From Sceloporus undulatus (lineage: Eukaryota > Chordata > Lepidosauria > Squamata > Phrynosomatidae): DNA of 64,000 bases. The translations under genes and the position numbers were made by a program. The DNA lies in contig NC_056528.1 in assembly GCF_019175285.1 (NCBI RefSeq), positions 14,661,474-14,725,473 on the forward strand, read 5' to 3'. This document shows, in pieces, positions 11,273 through 22,978 of the stretch (positions within the stretch are counted from its first letter, which is position 1; each line of letters begins with the position of its first letter). A model generated the notes under the pieces. That model did no database searches. It had not been told where the DNA came from and worked only from the letters and a program-made list of their open reading frames with translations.

Positions 11273-12604
11273 AGACAATTCACACAATAGATACATGTTA
11301 ATTTGTGTTACAGACGTGATATGTTATACAGCTACTTTTGGAGTATGTTGTTCTAAGTTGGATATTGAGCAGTAAATATCAGTAATGCTATTGTTTGCCT
11401 GTTATATGGTTATACCAATTACTTTTAGGAAACATATCCAAGGGTAGCTGTGTTGGCCCTATAGGAAAGTACAATAACGTCCAAAATCCATAAAGCAGGG
11501 ATGCCTTTGTGGGGCCAAACCAAATGCACACCAATAGCATCCCATTGTGGGTTTTGGATGCTATTGTTCCTGTTCCTTTTACTCTTTTAAAGGTAACATG
11601 AAAAACCTGGCAAGGATCCCTCACCCCACCGACAGGGAGGCTCCCAGCCTTTGCTGCATCTGGAATAAACTCCAGTCCTATGAAACCCAAGAGCAACCGC
11701 ACCGGCCATCCAGATTTAGGATCACACTGGTATCCTTTTCATTTGTTTTGTGTAAAATGTATTTGCATGGCGTCTTTTCCTCAGTCCAGTGTGTTTAAAT
11801 ATTAAATACACTTGGTGGCGGAACTGTTCCTGCCATCTCTTTTCCCAACTCTTTCCTCCCTTCCCAAACATACACACCCCACCCTCCAGAGTCTTTGCTG
11901 GTTCCCACTGGGCTGAAAAGCAATAGAAAGTCAAGAAGAAGTATGGCCTCTCTTCTCCCCTTTGTCAGGTGGATGAATAGCAGAGCACAAAGCACTCAAT
12001 GCTATCGGCTGAAAGGAAGTTGCTGCCCCAGCAAAAGTACATTCTGCAGCACTCTGGTGTCACTTGCAACCTGGCCAGAGAGACGCAGTTTGGTAAGCAA
12101 GGGGGGATCTTACTTGTTTCCCTCCAAGGTTGTTCTGGCTTGTTCTTTTTTTGTTGGTTGGGTTTTTGCATTCCAAAGAAACCTTGCTTTCCATCCTTCC
12201 CGTGACAGTAAACAGTTCAGATCTTCCATTTCAGCTGGAGGCTGGCTGGTTTTCTTTCTGCTTCTTCTTCTTCTTTACGAATGTCACAGAAATAAATCTC
12301 TCCGAAACGGTAACTTGAAACCGGGATATCTATGAACATCTTGGAGAATCCGTCACCAAGGCCTCAGCCGCGGAGAGCCGTGTTATCTTGCCTTCTCAGT
12401 CTTGTTTGGATATTCATCGCTCCCTCTTTAATATTCTCCTTCCCTCCTTCCTTGCAAACACCGATCAGATTCTGTGCATGTGTGCGAAGGGAGGATGCGG
12501 CCAGATTTTTCAGGCCAGACTCCTGCAGGTGTACTAAGATGGAGCAATATTACATTTTTTGCAATAAGAACATTCTTTGTTAAAGGGGATTGCAGCCATG
12601 TACT
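11273..12604. other. Unassigned noncoding DNA
   Basis: Several frames of 60-146 codons occur on both strands, overlap each other and resemble nothing known. They look like chance frames. No interspersed repeat was named. Confidence 0.35.
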
Positions 12605-12605
12605 G

Positions 12606-12822
12606 TCACTGTTCATGCATTCAAGTCATTTCCAACTTATGGGGACTCTATCATGGGGTTTTCTGGACAAAATTTGTTCAGAGGAGGTTTGCCATGATTT
12701 CCCTTGAGGCTGAGAGCATGTGACTCATCCATGGTCACCCAGTGGGTTTCATGGCCAAGCTGGGAATTGGTCTCTGGTCTCTAGAGTCAGTCCAATACTC
12801 AAACCATTACACCACTTAGCCA
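12606..12822 (-). mobile_element. Sauria-type SINE
   Basis: Read in reverse, the order is tail (CATTCAAGTCATTTCC), body (TTTGTTCAGAGGAGGTTTGC), then head (CAATACTCAAACCATTACAC). The B-box region is altered. Confidence 0.85.
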
Positions 12823-13426
12823 TTATCTCTTTCTAAATTGCAAGCTGGGAGGGAACTAATTCTTTAGTGTTAGTGGCTTCCACATCAGTGAAGCTGCTCT
12901 GGGTCTCAGGTTCAGCACCTTGGACAGGCGTCTAAATTCAAGTCTGGAGAGGAGTCGATCCCTCCATTGCTATGGAAGTTAAACCATGATCAAGCTTTAT
13001 TACCCCCGAACCATTACAAAATTGTTCAAGCAATTCATTAAATTGCTCCTGACTATACTTCCTTTTTTTCTGTGAATATAAATTCTTATGGTGAGGATCC
13101 CACCATATATGATAGCTGGAGGATTCTGGGGGGTGCAGTCACTTTTCCAAGCTCTTTCTCTCTTTTTGCTGCATGACTGAAGCAGTGCTACTAGCAGGGA
13201 CAATAATCGTGTAGAAAATAGAAGCCATTACACAGGGGTAAGGAAAGATCCAGTTTCATAGTGGGAACCAGGAACCTTTTGGAATCGATTTGCAACATGG
13301 AGAGAAGGCGAATCAGAAATTGATTTAAAATGCAAGTGGGAATGAGCCCTGAGAGACTCTGTCTCTCATATGGAGGCCTGTTCCCCTCCAAACCTCCTCC
13401 CCTTGCAATGGTACCGAAGCAGAATA

Positions 13427-13465
<39 letters not shown>

Positions 13466-13926
13466 TCCACGGGAGCCAAGCAGTTGCAAAAAGGAGATGG
13501 CTGTCTTCATCTCCCCTTGGCCATAGTGCCAGAAGCTGGCAGGCATCCTAGGACACAGACAATAGATGGCTGATTGTCTGCAAGCTCTTCCCTTTCTCTA
13601 TAGACGCTTTGCCAGAAACATTTCCTGCTGCCTGGTTCCCGGAGCTGTCACACAAGATCTAGAAGGGAGTGATGGGGGAGAGGCAAGGCTTGGTAGACAG
13701 CTGAGATGAAGCCATGAGGTTATGGATTCACACAGCTTAGGTTTGGGCTACCAGGAAGACCGTAACTCCCTATCCAAGCTTACCCAAGTTTTAGGATCTT
13801 CAACGGAGGACAGAGCCTTCTTGGTGTCTCTCCCAGGCCATAGAACCTCTTCTAATGTCTTTTTACCTCCTTATTTAAACTGGTCTTCAGCTTTTAACTG
13901 GTTGGGGCTGTGCAATAGGTATTTGC
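12823..13926. other. Noncoding DNA with a CA microsatellite
   Basis: A (CA)n run of about 17 units lies at 13429-13463. The rest shows no gene or named repeat. Confidence 0.4.
13429..13463. repeat. (CA)n microsatellite
   Basis: This is an uninterrupted dinucleotide run. Short overlapping open frames around it are artefacts of the repeat. Confidence 0.95.
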
Positions 13927-14185
13927 AGTTGCTGTGTGTCTTCAAGTCATTTCTGACATGTAACAATCCTAAGGCGACCCTATCCTGACCAGATTTGTTC
14001 AGAGGAGGTTTGCCATTGCCTTCCTGAGGCTGAGAGAGCTTATGATAGAGTGAAATCCCCTTCCTGAGGATGAGAGAGTGTGACTTGCCCAGGATCATCC
14101 AATGGGTTTCATGGCTGAGCTGGGAATCAAACTGTAGTCTCCAGAGTCGTAGTCCAACACTCAAACCATTATGCCATGCTGGCTT
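13927..14185 (-). mobile_element. Sauria-type SINE with internal duplication
   Basis: The segment CCTTCCTGAGGCTGAGAGAG occurs again as CCTTCCTGAGGATGAGAGAG about 50 bp later, making this copy longer than the usual 220-230 bp. Head and tail are otherwise complete. Confidence 0.85.
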
Positions 14186-14303
14186 TCAGCTGGTTCTTAA
14201 TATATAACAGGTTTTAATGTGTGTTTAACTGTGGATTGTTACTGAATTCTTTTTTGGGGAAATAATATTTGCATTATTTGGCTTATTTTAGCTAATTTAT
14301 TTT

Positions 14304-14455
14304 AGCAAGATTTATTCCCAGGAGGTTTGCCATTGCCTTCTCTTGAGGCTGAGAGTGTGTGACTTGCCCAAGATCACAGTGATTTTCATGGCCAAGTGGG
14401 GAATCGAACCCTGGTCTCCAGAGTCATAGTTCAATGCTCACCCCGCTATGCCATG
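14304..14455 (-). mobile_element. Sauria-type SINE, tail missing
   Basis: Body and head are present (GCAAGATTTATTCCCAGGAG through ATCGAACCCTGGTCTCC). The Bov-B-like tail is absent. It abuts a CR1 fragment. Confidence 0.8.
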
Positions 14456-14460
14456 ACCCT

Positions 14461-14725
14461 CTGGCAGACAGGAATACACAGTTAAAGCATTACCAAGAGA
14501 TGAATGTAGTATCAAAGAAGGAGAGTTCATTGCCCTCCAAGGCAGTCAATTCCACCGTCAAACTGCTCTTGCCATCAACAAGTCCTTCCTAATGTTTAGG
14601 GGGAAATCATGTAATTTGAATCCATCGGTTCATGCCCTAGTCTGCAGAACTGCAGGAAACAAGCTTGCTCCATTTTCTTCCTGACAGGTCTTTTAAGATG
14701 GCTATCATGTCACCTTATCATCATA
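14461..14725 (-). mobile_element. CR1-like LINE 3' end
   Basis: On the reverse strand the CR1 order is kept: AACTCTCCTTCTTTGATAC, the AGCAAGCTTGTTTCCTGC stretch, and GACATGATAGCCATC. Part of the segment around 14505 is deleted relative to other copies. Confidence 0.8.
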
Positions 14726-15221
14726 GGTTTTTGGAAGCAAAAGCCATTCAGGAGTGGTTTACCGCTTCCTTCTTCTCTGTGGTACGAACAAGCGTTTGCT
14801 GAAACGCCGCTGCCATTGTCTCTGAGCGATCATGAGATGACATGACTCATTGGAAAAGACAAGGATGCTTGGCAAAGTGGACAACAATATGAAAGGGGGA
14901 AGAATGCATTATAGAAGGATTGATTCAATCAAAGAAAACCACAGCTCTCAGTCATAAGCCCTGAGAAAGATTGTGACCAAGACTCATTCACACAACTGCC
15001 ATGGGTCAAAGGCAAATAGCAACAACCATATCACCTCCTTGCCTTTCCACCACCAAACTAAACAGCTCCCTAAGCTGTTTTTGATAGAGATTGGTTTCCT
15101 GTTGGTGTCTTACACATCCCAAACTTCTCCTAAGGAAGCAGTTGGGTATTTTTTTTGTCTGATGCGAGACAACCACATTCATTTCAAATTTGTAAAGCAA
15201 GATTTGTGCATGCAATGCCAT

Positions 15222-15437
15222 TATGCATTTGTTGCTCTGCAAATCATTTCCAATTTATGGCAATCCTAAAGAGACCCTATCATTTGGCACAATTTATGCA
15301 GAGGAGGTTTGCCATTGCCTTCCTTTTAGGCTGAGAGCGTATGACTTGCCCAAGAACACCTCGTGGGTTTCATGGCTGGACAAGGATTTGAACCCTGGCC
15401 TCCAGAGTCATAGTCCAACACTCAGACCACTACACCA
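15222..15437 (-). mobile_element. Sauria-type SINE, full length
   Basis: The tail (TTGCTCTGCAAATCATTTCC), body and head (AACACTCAGACCACTACACC) are complete with moderate divergence. Confidence 0.88.
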
Positions 15438-16465
15438 CCCTCACCATTGTGCATGCAACCAATTTAAAAGGTGAATAGCCACTCCTCCTGGCTATCAAGA
15501 GAAACAAATCAGCCTTTTATTTTGCGAGGGAAGATATTTGAGTAGGTTGGTCTTCAGCGCTTGGGCCATTCCTTTATACACAGGGCATTTTTTCTCAAGG
15601 TACCTGTTATGGAGGACTTGCAATTCACCCAAGTGTGCCAGGGATGGAAACCATATTTCATCCCAATGGCTACAATGGCTTCTTTCTTTCTTGGAAACAA
15701 TTCAAGACCAGTAGCTAGTAGCTCATGGATTGGCATTGATCCATGAACCTCCATTTTGAATAGCAACGGTCCGGGGTAAAACCAGGAATGGATTCTGTAC
15801 CCCACTGACATGGAAGGGTTCAACCAGGTTTAGCTGAGAGTACTACAGTTCTGTGTTGTTGTTGTTGATGATGATGATGCTATAGTATGTCATAGTAATT
15901 TTTCCTGCTGGCATAGTACAAACATTTGACACTAATGCAGCTGGAGCTGCTCTGGGTTTTTCCCGCTGTTCATCTCCGAGTTGCTGAAGAAAGCAACCGC
16001 TTCAGGCTGCACCTGGATGGCTTTTGACATGCCACCATTTCCAGATGACATCTGATTGTTTCCCTAACTTGACAGAGGAGAGGCTTTTTTTTGTTTTGAT
16101 TCTTCCCCCCCTTTCCATCTCCTCCCGGCTTTGTCTCAAGCAATCATGTGCGGCTCCCAATGCTATAAAATATTCATAGGTTCTGTGGCTTTTAGCAATA
16201 TTTTGGTTGCGTGTGTATCTCTCTCTCTCTCATTCTCTCTCTTTGTCTTTCCCTTTTCCTGGCACAGAGAGTTACATGATGTACTACTCTCTGCCCACAT
16301 GGTCTGACAGATCAGCTCTCCAAGAGAATGGCACAGCATTAAATTTAGCATTTGCGTGGCACTGTGGTGCATCCAAGGTGCTTTGTTTCACATTACATTC
16401 TCAGTCACTGCCATTGTTTTCATTACTCCTCCAAGGGACAGATGGGGACACTATTTAGAATGGCT

Positions 16466-16466
<1 letters not shown>

Positions 16467-16504
<38 letters not shown>
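16467..16504. repeat. (TTTC)n microsatellite
   Basis: About nine to ten tetranucleotide units run without interruption. Confidence 0.95.
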
Positions 16505-16611
16505 AGACACAGGAAAGAAAACAACGTTTGTCCAATTTTATTACCTGTCTTTTATTGGTTCCCAAATGGCCATGAAAGGGAATGGCCTTTGCCTGCATTG
16601 AGATCCTTCTA

Positions 16612-16762
16612 AACCATTGCTTCTCAACATCTGGACTTCCAGGTGTTTTGGACTTCATCTCCCCAAATCCCAAGACTATTGGCCAACAATGGACTTCTGG
16701 GAGATGAAGTCCAAAACACCTAGAGGACCAGAGTTTGGGAGTCGCTGCTCTAGTCCATCATC
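16612..16762. mobile_element. Second palindromic DNA element (CTCCCAGAA type)
   Basis: The left arm reads AGGTGTTTTGGACTTCATCT and the right arm is its inverse, GAGATGAAGTCCAAAACACC. Outer flanks TTCTCAACATCTGGAC and CCAGAGTTTGGGAGTCG are also partly inverted. It is a short foldback element of a family seen at several other places in the window. Confidence 0.7.
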
Positions 16763-16844
16763 ACCGACAACAAAAGAATACCTGAGACCAAATGTAGTCC
16801 TGTGACTCTACCATTATCCCTTTTCTTCTCCGGTCTGGTTTTTA

Positions 16845-16985
16845 ATGTCTTTTCCTGATGAAGAAGTTGGTGAAGCTCAGAAAGCTTGCACAATGTAGTT
16901 TGTGCATTTCAGTGGGCCAATAAATGTTTCTCTCTTTAATGTATTTTGTTGTATTTTGCTTTGCGGCCAACATGGTTACCCCCAC
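16845..16985 (+). mobile_element. Ancient amniote-type interspersed repeat
   Basis: The order GATGAAGAAGTTGGTGAAGC, AGAAAGCTTGCACAATGTA, CCAATAAATG and GCGGCCAACATGGTTACCC matches a repeat I know from several amniote genomes but cannot name with certainty. Related pieces occur at 18725, 21385 and 52385. Confidence 0.55.
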
Positions 16986-17067
16986 ATTTCAAATGAGTTG
17001 CTTTTCTTCCTGTCACCTTTCTTTATTCTATTGCTTGCCTGACAAGTATCCTGAGACCCTCCCCGAA

Positions 17068-17125
17068 TTACAAATCCCAGGATGTTGCGGAATGAAGCCA
17101 TGACCGTGAAAGTGATATCAACCAG
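17068..17125. mobile_element. Palindromic MITE, one arm only
   Basis: TTACAAATCCCAGGATG is followed by GAAGCCATGACCGTGAAAGT, matching the right arm of the family first noted at 8083. Confidence 0.6.
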
Positions 17126-18724
17126 CATCTTAAGTCTGCAATCTTGCAATCACAAGAAGTGCAATCTTTAGGTTGAGTTGCATCCTTGCTTTCCCAAAAG
17201 GGGCCGACAGAGGGCATTGCCAACCAGCTCTGGACCGAAGTCTCAGTGGCACTGGCAAAATGGTTTATTTTCATTTTGTTTTAAATGCTGTGGGTGATAC
17301 AGAGATGGAGCGTTGCTTCGCCTTTTAACCTCCGTGCATCCGTTTCCTTCCTCCTGCCTCCATTCTTTACCTTCCTCTCTGAAGCCTGAGAGAGAATCAG
17401 TTTCTCTTGGGGAGAATTTAGCCAGGAGGAGGAGGAGGAAGCAAGTAAGAAGCTGCTGTGCAAAAACCCTTCAGCTAAAACATGCCTTTAATACATACAG
17501 ACGCTGCAATGGATGGGAAGAGAGGGAGGGAGGAAGATAGTTGGGCATGGAGGCAAAGTAGGCCCTCTGATCTACTCTCCTGTCAACACAATGCAAAATG
17601 CCGCCAAGCCAGACCAGCCAAGGAACTGCTTTTGAAAACCCCTTTCCTCTCTGCTGTTGCCTCTCAGATCCTCCCCCTCCCAGCAGTATTTATGTGTATC
17701 CATTTCTGGGGACTTAATCCCACTGCTGCGTATCTGGAAGGCTGTCAGAGAAAGAAGAGAAATTATTAAATGTGCCAATGTTATGTATCGAGTATAAATG
17801 CAAGCAGATGGTGCCTGTCAGGGAACTGAGAGGAGCGGAAGGAAGGTCTGTAAGATGTCTGACTGGCCTAGCAGAATCGAACACCTGCGACCTGCAATAA
17901 AGTGTTGCAACGGGGAGCAATCCTCTTCAGGTTTCCAGCTGGACATGCTCAGTTCCAGGATAGGTTATGCCCATCTTCCCATGGTGTTGCAAAGACAAAG
18001 CACTGTCACACTTTCCCCTCGGATTTTACCTTGACCTCTAAGCTTAACTGCAATTCTCACTGTAATGGGAGCAGTGTAGATTTACTAGACTACATTATAT
18101 TGTCATGAACTAACCATGTTGCAATGCAAAGTTTTCTGGGGTTGCACGATGCTGAATGGACATCAAGAGCTGTTAGATTCACAGAAGACCAGTCAAGGTG
18201 CGAACTGCTCAGCTTGGTGTGTTGTCATGCTTCAACACAGTTGTCTGACTGCGTTTTTATAGAGAAGGACTGTCCTAGGGAATGTGGGCATAGGGTACTG
18301 TCATGATGCTGCTGAGTGGAGATGGTTCTGGGTGTACATGGACATCTTCCATTTTCAAAATGGGGAAACTGGAATTATTTCAGGGGTAGGAATGATATGG
18401 ACAAATATTGCTGGATTGCAGCTGCTGTGACAGTCCATGATTTCCAGCCCTGCTTTGTTGCCTTTCTCCTTCCTAGCAAGGTCTAACCTGAGTCCAAATC
18501 TAATGCCACCATATCACCCATGGAGTCTCCATTTTGAAGCTTGCAGACCTTTTCTTCTCTATTGCACCTCAAAATGGTGGCATGCAGATGATCGAGTCCT
18601 GGATGTTACTGGTAGTCCCTGCTAGAGCAGGCTCATTGGATTAAATGGGTTTACATCAGTGTTGACTCATCGCCATTCAACAATTTGATTCAGTGAACTA
18701 ACTTTGAACTAACAATAAGATCCA

Positions 18725-18830
18725 GATGCATCTGATGAAGGAGATTTAAGTCTATGAAAGCTTATGCTACCAACTTCCTTCAGTCTCAAAGGTGCTACAA
18801 GATCTCTTTGGACAAGGATTGCCTGCTACA
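18725..18830 (+). mobile_element. Ancient amniote-type interspersed repeat, fragment
   Basis: It contains CATCTGATGAAGGAG, TATGAAAGCTTATGCTACC and CTCAAAGGTGCTACAAGATC, a more canonical copy of the family at 16845. Confidence 0.6.
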
Positions 18831-19864
18831 GGCTGGAGATTAAGGGAGTGGACTAAAGCTCCCTGGCAAATAATTTGGAGTCCCTTGACAACTACAAATC
18901 CCAGGTTTCCACTAGATGAACCTATGGTGGCATCATACTGGTATAAGTATGTAGTACAGATAGATCCTTCTATCCATACTGCATAATTCTAAAGAGGATG
19001 ACAACTGGCTCGGTTGACAACGGCTCCTCCCTTGGTGGGGCTTGTGTTACTCTATGGGCCTGTTCTAGTTTAGCGGATGAATATGTATTTAGGACGCATG
19101 TTCTCTGAGAGAAGGAGCATCCTGGGGAGAATTCGTTGCAAGCAGATTGTGGCACCTTTGGGTGTCTCCTGCAGGAGGAGCAGCTATCTTTAACAATCGA
19201 GAAAGAAGAAGAGAAAGAAAACACCTGTGTTGCTCCTCTGGTACATTTCCGAGCTTCCAGTTGCTGTTGTTATCAACCCAGTTCAAGACCAGGGAGCCAA
19301 TCTTATTGTGTGGTCAACAGACCAGTTGACACACAAGGGTGCCTGCTTGTTTCCAAGATCAGTGGATTAATAAAGGTTTTAATCCACGTTCGGTTTATTC
19401 TGATCGTTCACGGAGCTTTCCAAGGATGGGGAAGACGGTCTCTATACCACCGATCTAGACTATCTGCACCAGGTTCGACTCCAAACCTTGAAGGACCTGT
19501 CCTAGATCCTGGAATTCATGGCTTCTTATTGAACACTTCGGACATCTCCTTTACCAGCATCTGAGATATCATAAAGCAAGGGAGGTTCTGTGAGTGAATA
19601 AGAGCTATTTCTTTTCCCAAGCAAACTTCTGTTAAATCTGACCTAGATACAGCTCACACACCTATTAGCTGAAATGGCCTGCTGTTTTAATAACATCTCT
19701 TTCCAGTCCCTCATCACAGCCCAAACTCGCTTATTAGTATTATTATTTTAATTACTCGCACACATTTACACACACAAACACATATACACACCTGGGATGC
19801 TCCTGGAGCCAAGACCTTGCCTGTCGAAAGGAAGCCGAGAGAGCATTATTTTTACCTCTGTGTC

Positions 19865-19867
<3 letters not shown>

Positions 19868-19913
<46 letters not shown>
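19868..19913. repeat. (TA)n microsatellite
   Basis: About 23 uninterrupted TA units border a CpG-containing single-copy block. Confidence 0.95.
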
Positions 19914-19916
<3 letters not shown>

Positions 19917-20943
19917 GAATTAGAGATTGATAATTGAGATTCTGCCTGGTGTGAAGAAGAACAGAGCCGCTCTAATTAAATTCTGTGTGGTGGTTATAAT
20001 TAACCCATTTATTCATTTATTACCCTCTATGCAGATAATGCCGGCAACATTAGTAGCACTCATTTATTAAGATCCTGTCGGCGCTGTGTTTGGCATGGCT
20101 TGTACATTAAGGGTTGAGTCCCTTGGGTGGCCTTCCGTCAATGCGGTGGAGGGCGATGGAAATGGGGCCGTCCTCTTGCCTCTCCAATTGCAGAGAGATT
20201 GCAAAATGATGAGCCGCAAAACCTACGTTTCAAAGTGTCCCTCCGCCATGAATTTGCGCCATCCTTTACAGGTGAATCTGCACCACAGAAGTGTACCAGG
20301 TTCAGACCGTTTGAAAATGGTCTCTAGGATGCAACCGCAGCAAGTACAGTTGTGTGCAAACATTGTCACAATGTATTGTAAGTACCCCTTCAATTGGAAC
20401 ATCAACCCATACTATAACCTCAACAGCAACAATGCTGTGACAGCAAGTGGGGCCTGCAACAAAATGTTGTGCGGCACGATTCTGTCTGAGATACTCAAGT
20501 GTCGCTCCATCTTGTCTCATTTTGGGGTTTTGGGTGCAAAGCAGTGGTTAGTTTGCTGCTGAGCAGCCATGGGATTTCTCAGCCTGATCAGTAAGGATCC
20601 GGCGTGCGCATTACAGCATGCGCCCCTCCATCTGGACAGACTGTCCTTTTAAAAAAGATAGACTGTCGGCAACTTCACCCCTCCGTTCTCCCAGACATCC
20701 ATCTTAGCTGCTAAGTGTAAGAGCAACACAAACTCTGGCTCTCTAAGTTCTCTCTCTCTTTCTCTCTCTGAATGTCTCTTTCCCTCTCTTTCTTTCTCCC
20801 ACTTCCGACATCTGAATATTTAATGCTTCAAAGAAGTTTAAGCTCCTAATGCAAATCTTGATTAAGAACAAAGAGGTTGAGGACTTCTGCACGCTGCAAG
20901 TTCCTTTTTATCTCTGGAAGGGAAGAAGACTTTTGGCTTGGAA

Positions 20944-20998
20944 TACACACACACACACACGCGCGCACACACATATATACATACACACACACCACACA
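20944..20998. repeat. Compound CA/CG/TA dinucleotide repeat
   Basis: CACACA, GCGCGC and ATATATA runs follow one another in one purine-pyrimidine alternating tract of about 55 bp. Such a tract can adopt Z-DNA. Confidence 0.85.
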
Positions 20999-21202
20999 CT
21001 TATCTCTCCAGCTCACAAGCTTGAAAGGAAAGACTCGCAAAAACAAATGAACTGAATGCAGTGTTGGGGACAAGAAAACAGTGACAGGTCTGCTCCGAAG
21101 GCATGAGAAATGGGTTGCCCTTGAAGCAAAAGCGGGTCAGAATGTGAAAACTGCTCTGGAAGCCTGGACTGGAGACTATTCCGACCGATTTGTGTTATTC
21201 TG

Positions 21203-21352
21203 ACATAAGTGTTTCCGACTTATGGTGACCCTAAGATTAATCTATCATGGGGTTTTCTTGGCAAGATTTGTTCAGAGAGGGGTTGCCTTTGCCGTCCTCA
21301 GAGGCTGAGAGAGTGCGACTTGCCTAAGGCCACCCAGCAGGTTTCATTGGAT
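21203..21352 (-). mobile_element. Sauria-type SINE, head missing
   Basis: The tail (GTGTTTCCGACTTATGGTGA) and body (GCGACTTGCCTAAGGCCACC) are present. The tRNA-like head is absent. Confidence 0.8.
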
Positions 21353-21384
21353 GAGCCACCTGTATCTGTATCTTTGAACGAAAT

Positions 21385-21560
21385 CCACCAAACAGTGATA
21401 CCTTTATTGGACAACTGAAATGCACAATATACTTGTTGCAAGCTTTTGAAGCTCCATGGCTTCTTCTCCAGGTAAAGTGTTACACGCAAAACAGAAGAAA
21501 AACAATTGGGGATGTTAGTTGAATTTGCTAAATGGCCAACACAGCTATCCCTGCCTGTAT
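21385..21560 (-). mobile_element. Ancient amniote-type interspersed repeat
   Basis: In reverse orientation it carries GATACCTTTATTGGACAACT, GCAAGCTTTTGAAGCTCC and ATGGCCAACACAGCTATCCC. This is the longest copy of the family in the window. Confidence 0.6.
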
Positions 21561-22159
21561 TTATATCTGTATCTGCGTCTTTCTATCTATCTACCTATAT
21601 ATCTTTCTGTCAATCTGGTTGCAACTAACTTTGTTTCCAATTCTGTTTTCATTTCAGTTTTCTCCACCTTTCCTTTCCCATTCCTTTCTTCCCCAGTTCA
21701 CCTTGTGCTTCCAAAACAAAAGTCAAGTGCCAAATGCGATCGGACTCTTACACCATACAATTGCACACTTACTATTCTTCCGTGAATTATAGCAGACTGC
21801 AACAGTTTGTTTGGGATTAGACTTTTGCATTTCACAATCACCGTTTGCTACCGTTTCCGTCTCCTTCTGCAATTACCATAAGTATGTAATACATACCAAG
21901 ATGAAAAGTCTTTTTGTAGCTCTTTTAATAACTGAATAAATGAAGTGACTGTATTAAGCTAATTTAATTAAGAGATGATTAATTTTTTTTAAATAATAAT
22001 AATACTACAATACTTGACCAGTGCTTGACTCGGTATTAATGGAATACATGAAAACAGAAAGCTAAGTACTGATTCCCCCTGGGATTGTGTACATTTTAAC
22101 AAAATAATTAAACATGGATATAGTTGTGAAAGGAAGTGGGCAAAGAAACAGCTGGAAAT
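21561..22159. other. AT-rich noncoding DNA
   Basis: There is a short TATC-like run at 21585-21612 and an AAT/TTAA-rich stretch at 21900-22015. No gene was found. Confidence 0.4.
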
Positions 22160-22605
22160 AAAACAAGGCACTTCTTGCCCAGTGCTATCTTATCCCGGCT
22201 CAATGGCTCAGGGCTGTGGCATCCTGGGATTTGTAGTTTGGCAAGATAACATCTAGCCTTCTCTGTCAGAGGGCTGTGGCACCACTGCAAACTACGAATC
22301 CCAGGATTCCATAGTACAGTATGCTCTTGGTCGCTGATGGGGTTTGGTTCTAGGACCATGAAAATCCATGGATGCTCAAGTCCCATTAAATACAATGGCA
22401 TAGTAAAATAGTGTCCCTTATGTAAAATGGAAAAGCAAGGTTTGCTTTGGAGGGAATACACACACATATACACACACATGAATATATTTAAACGATGGAT
22501 AATTGAATCTATGGATAAAGAATCTGTGGATACAGAAGGCTGCCTGTATTGAGTATAGCCGTTAAAGCGGTGTCAAACTGCATTAATTCTGCAGTACAGA
22601 CGTGT
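22160..22605. mobile_element. Palindromic MITE split by a Tigger-like MITE
   Basis: The left arm and centre lie at 22160-22316 (CCTGGGATTTGTAGTTT, CGAATCCCAGGATTCCATAG). The right arm resumes at 22549 (GCCGTTAAAGCGGTGTCAAA, TTAATTCTGCAGTACAGA). The 230 bp between is a separate element. Removing it and one TA gives a continuous MITE arm. Confidence 0.85.
22317..22546. mobile_element. Tigger-like (pogo group) MITE, whole, nested
   Basis: It starts CAGTATGCTC, ends GGCTGCCTG and is flanked on both sides by TA (22315-22316 and 22547-22548), the target duplication of Tc1/mariner and pogo elements. Inside are AAATCCATGGATGCTCAAGT and a CACATATA run. The sequence resembles mammalian MER2/Tigger1-type short elements. 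It has no transposase. Confidence 0.85.
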
Positions 22606-22831
22606 GGCTGAAGGGAGGTGTTTTCTTAAGGGGATATATCTTTGGCTAATGTAGATGTCTTGCTTGCAATAAAACCTTCCTTTAAAGTACTTCTCTCTTT
22701 CACACTCATTCACGGCTCTCATCTCCCAAGAGTGGAAAGAGGAAAATCTCTGCAGAACGAGAGGTAGAAAGTGCAATTTGGAAGCCCCAAGAAGCTTCCT
22801 ACTGTGTTACTAGAGAAGTGTGTGTATGTAT

Positions 22832-22978
22832 GTGTTGTTGTGTGCCTTCAAGTCTTTTCTGACTTTTGTTGAGCCCATCACAGGGTTTTCTCGGCACGTT
22901 TCTTCAGAGTGGATTTGCCATTGCAATATGATATGCCCAAGGTCACCCATTGGGTTTCATGGCCAACCCAGGATTGGA
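22832..22978 (-). mobile_element. Sauria-type SINE, head missing
   Basis: The tail (GTTGTTGTGTGCCTTCAAGT) and body are recognisable. About 20 bp of body is deleted near 22925, and the head is lost. Confidence 0.8.

Larger units (their letters stand above)
15438..21200. other. Mostly single-copy noncoding DNA
   Basis: There is no gene. Positions 19915-20085, after the AT run, hold TAATTA-type cores (CTCTAATTAAATTC, TATAATTAACCC) with little divergence-like noise, a look common in conserved noncoding elements. Repeats inside this stretch are listed separately. Confidence 0.4.

Noticed and set aside
20086-20562. A 158-residue + frame
   Set aside because: It shows no recognised motif and is overlapped by several frames on the other strand. 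It is probably chance in a less AT-rich stretch.
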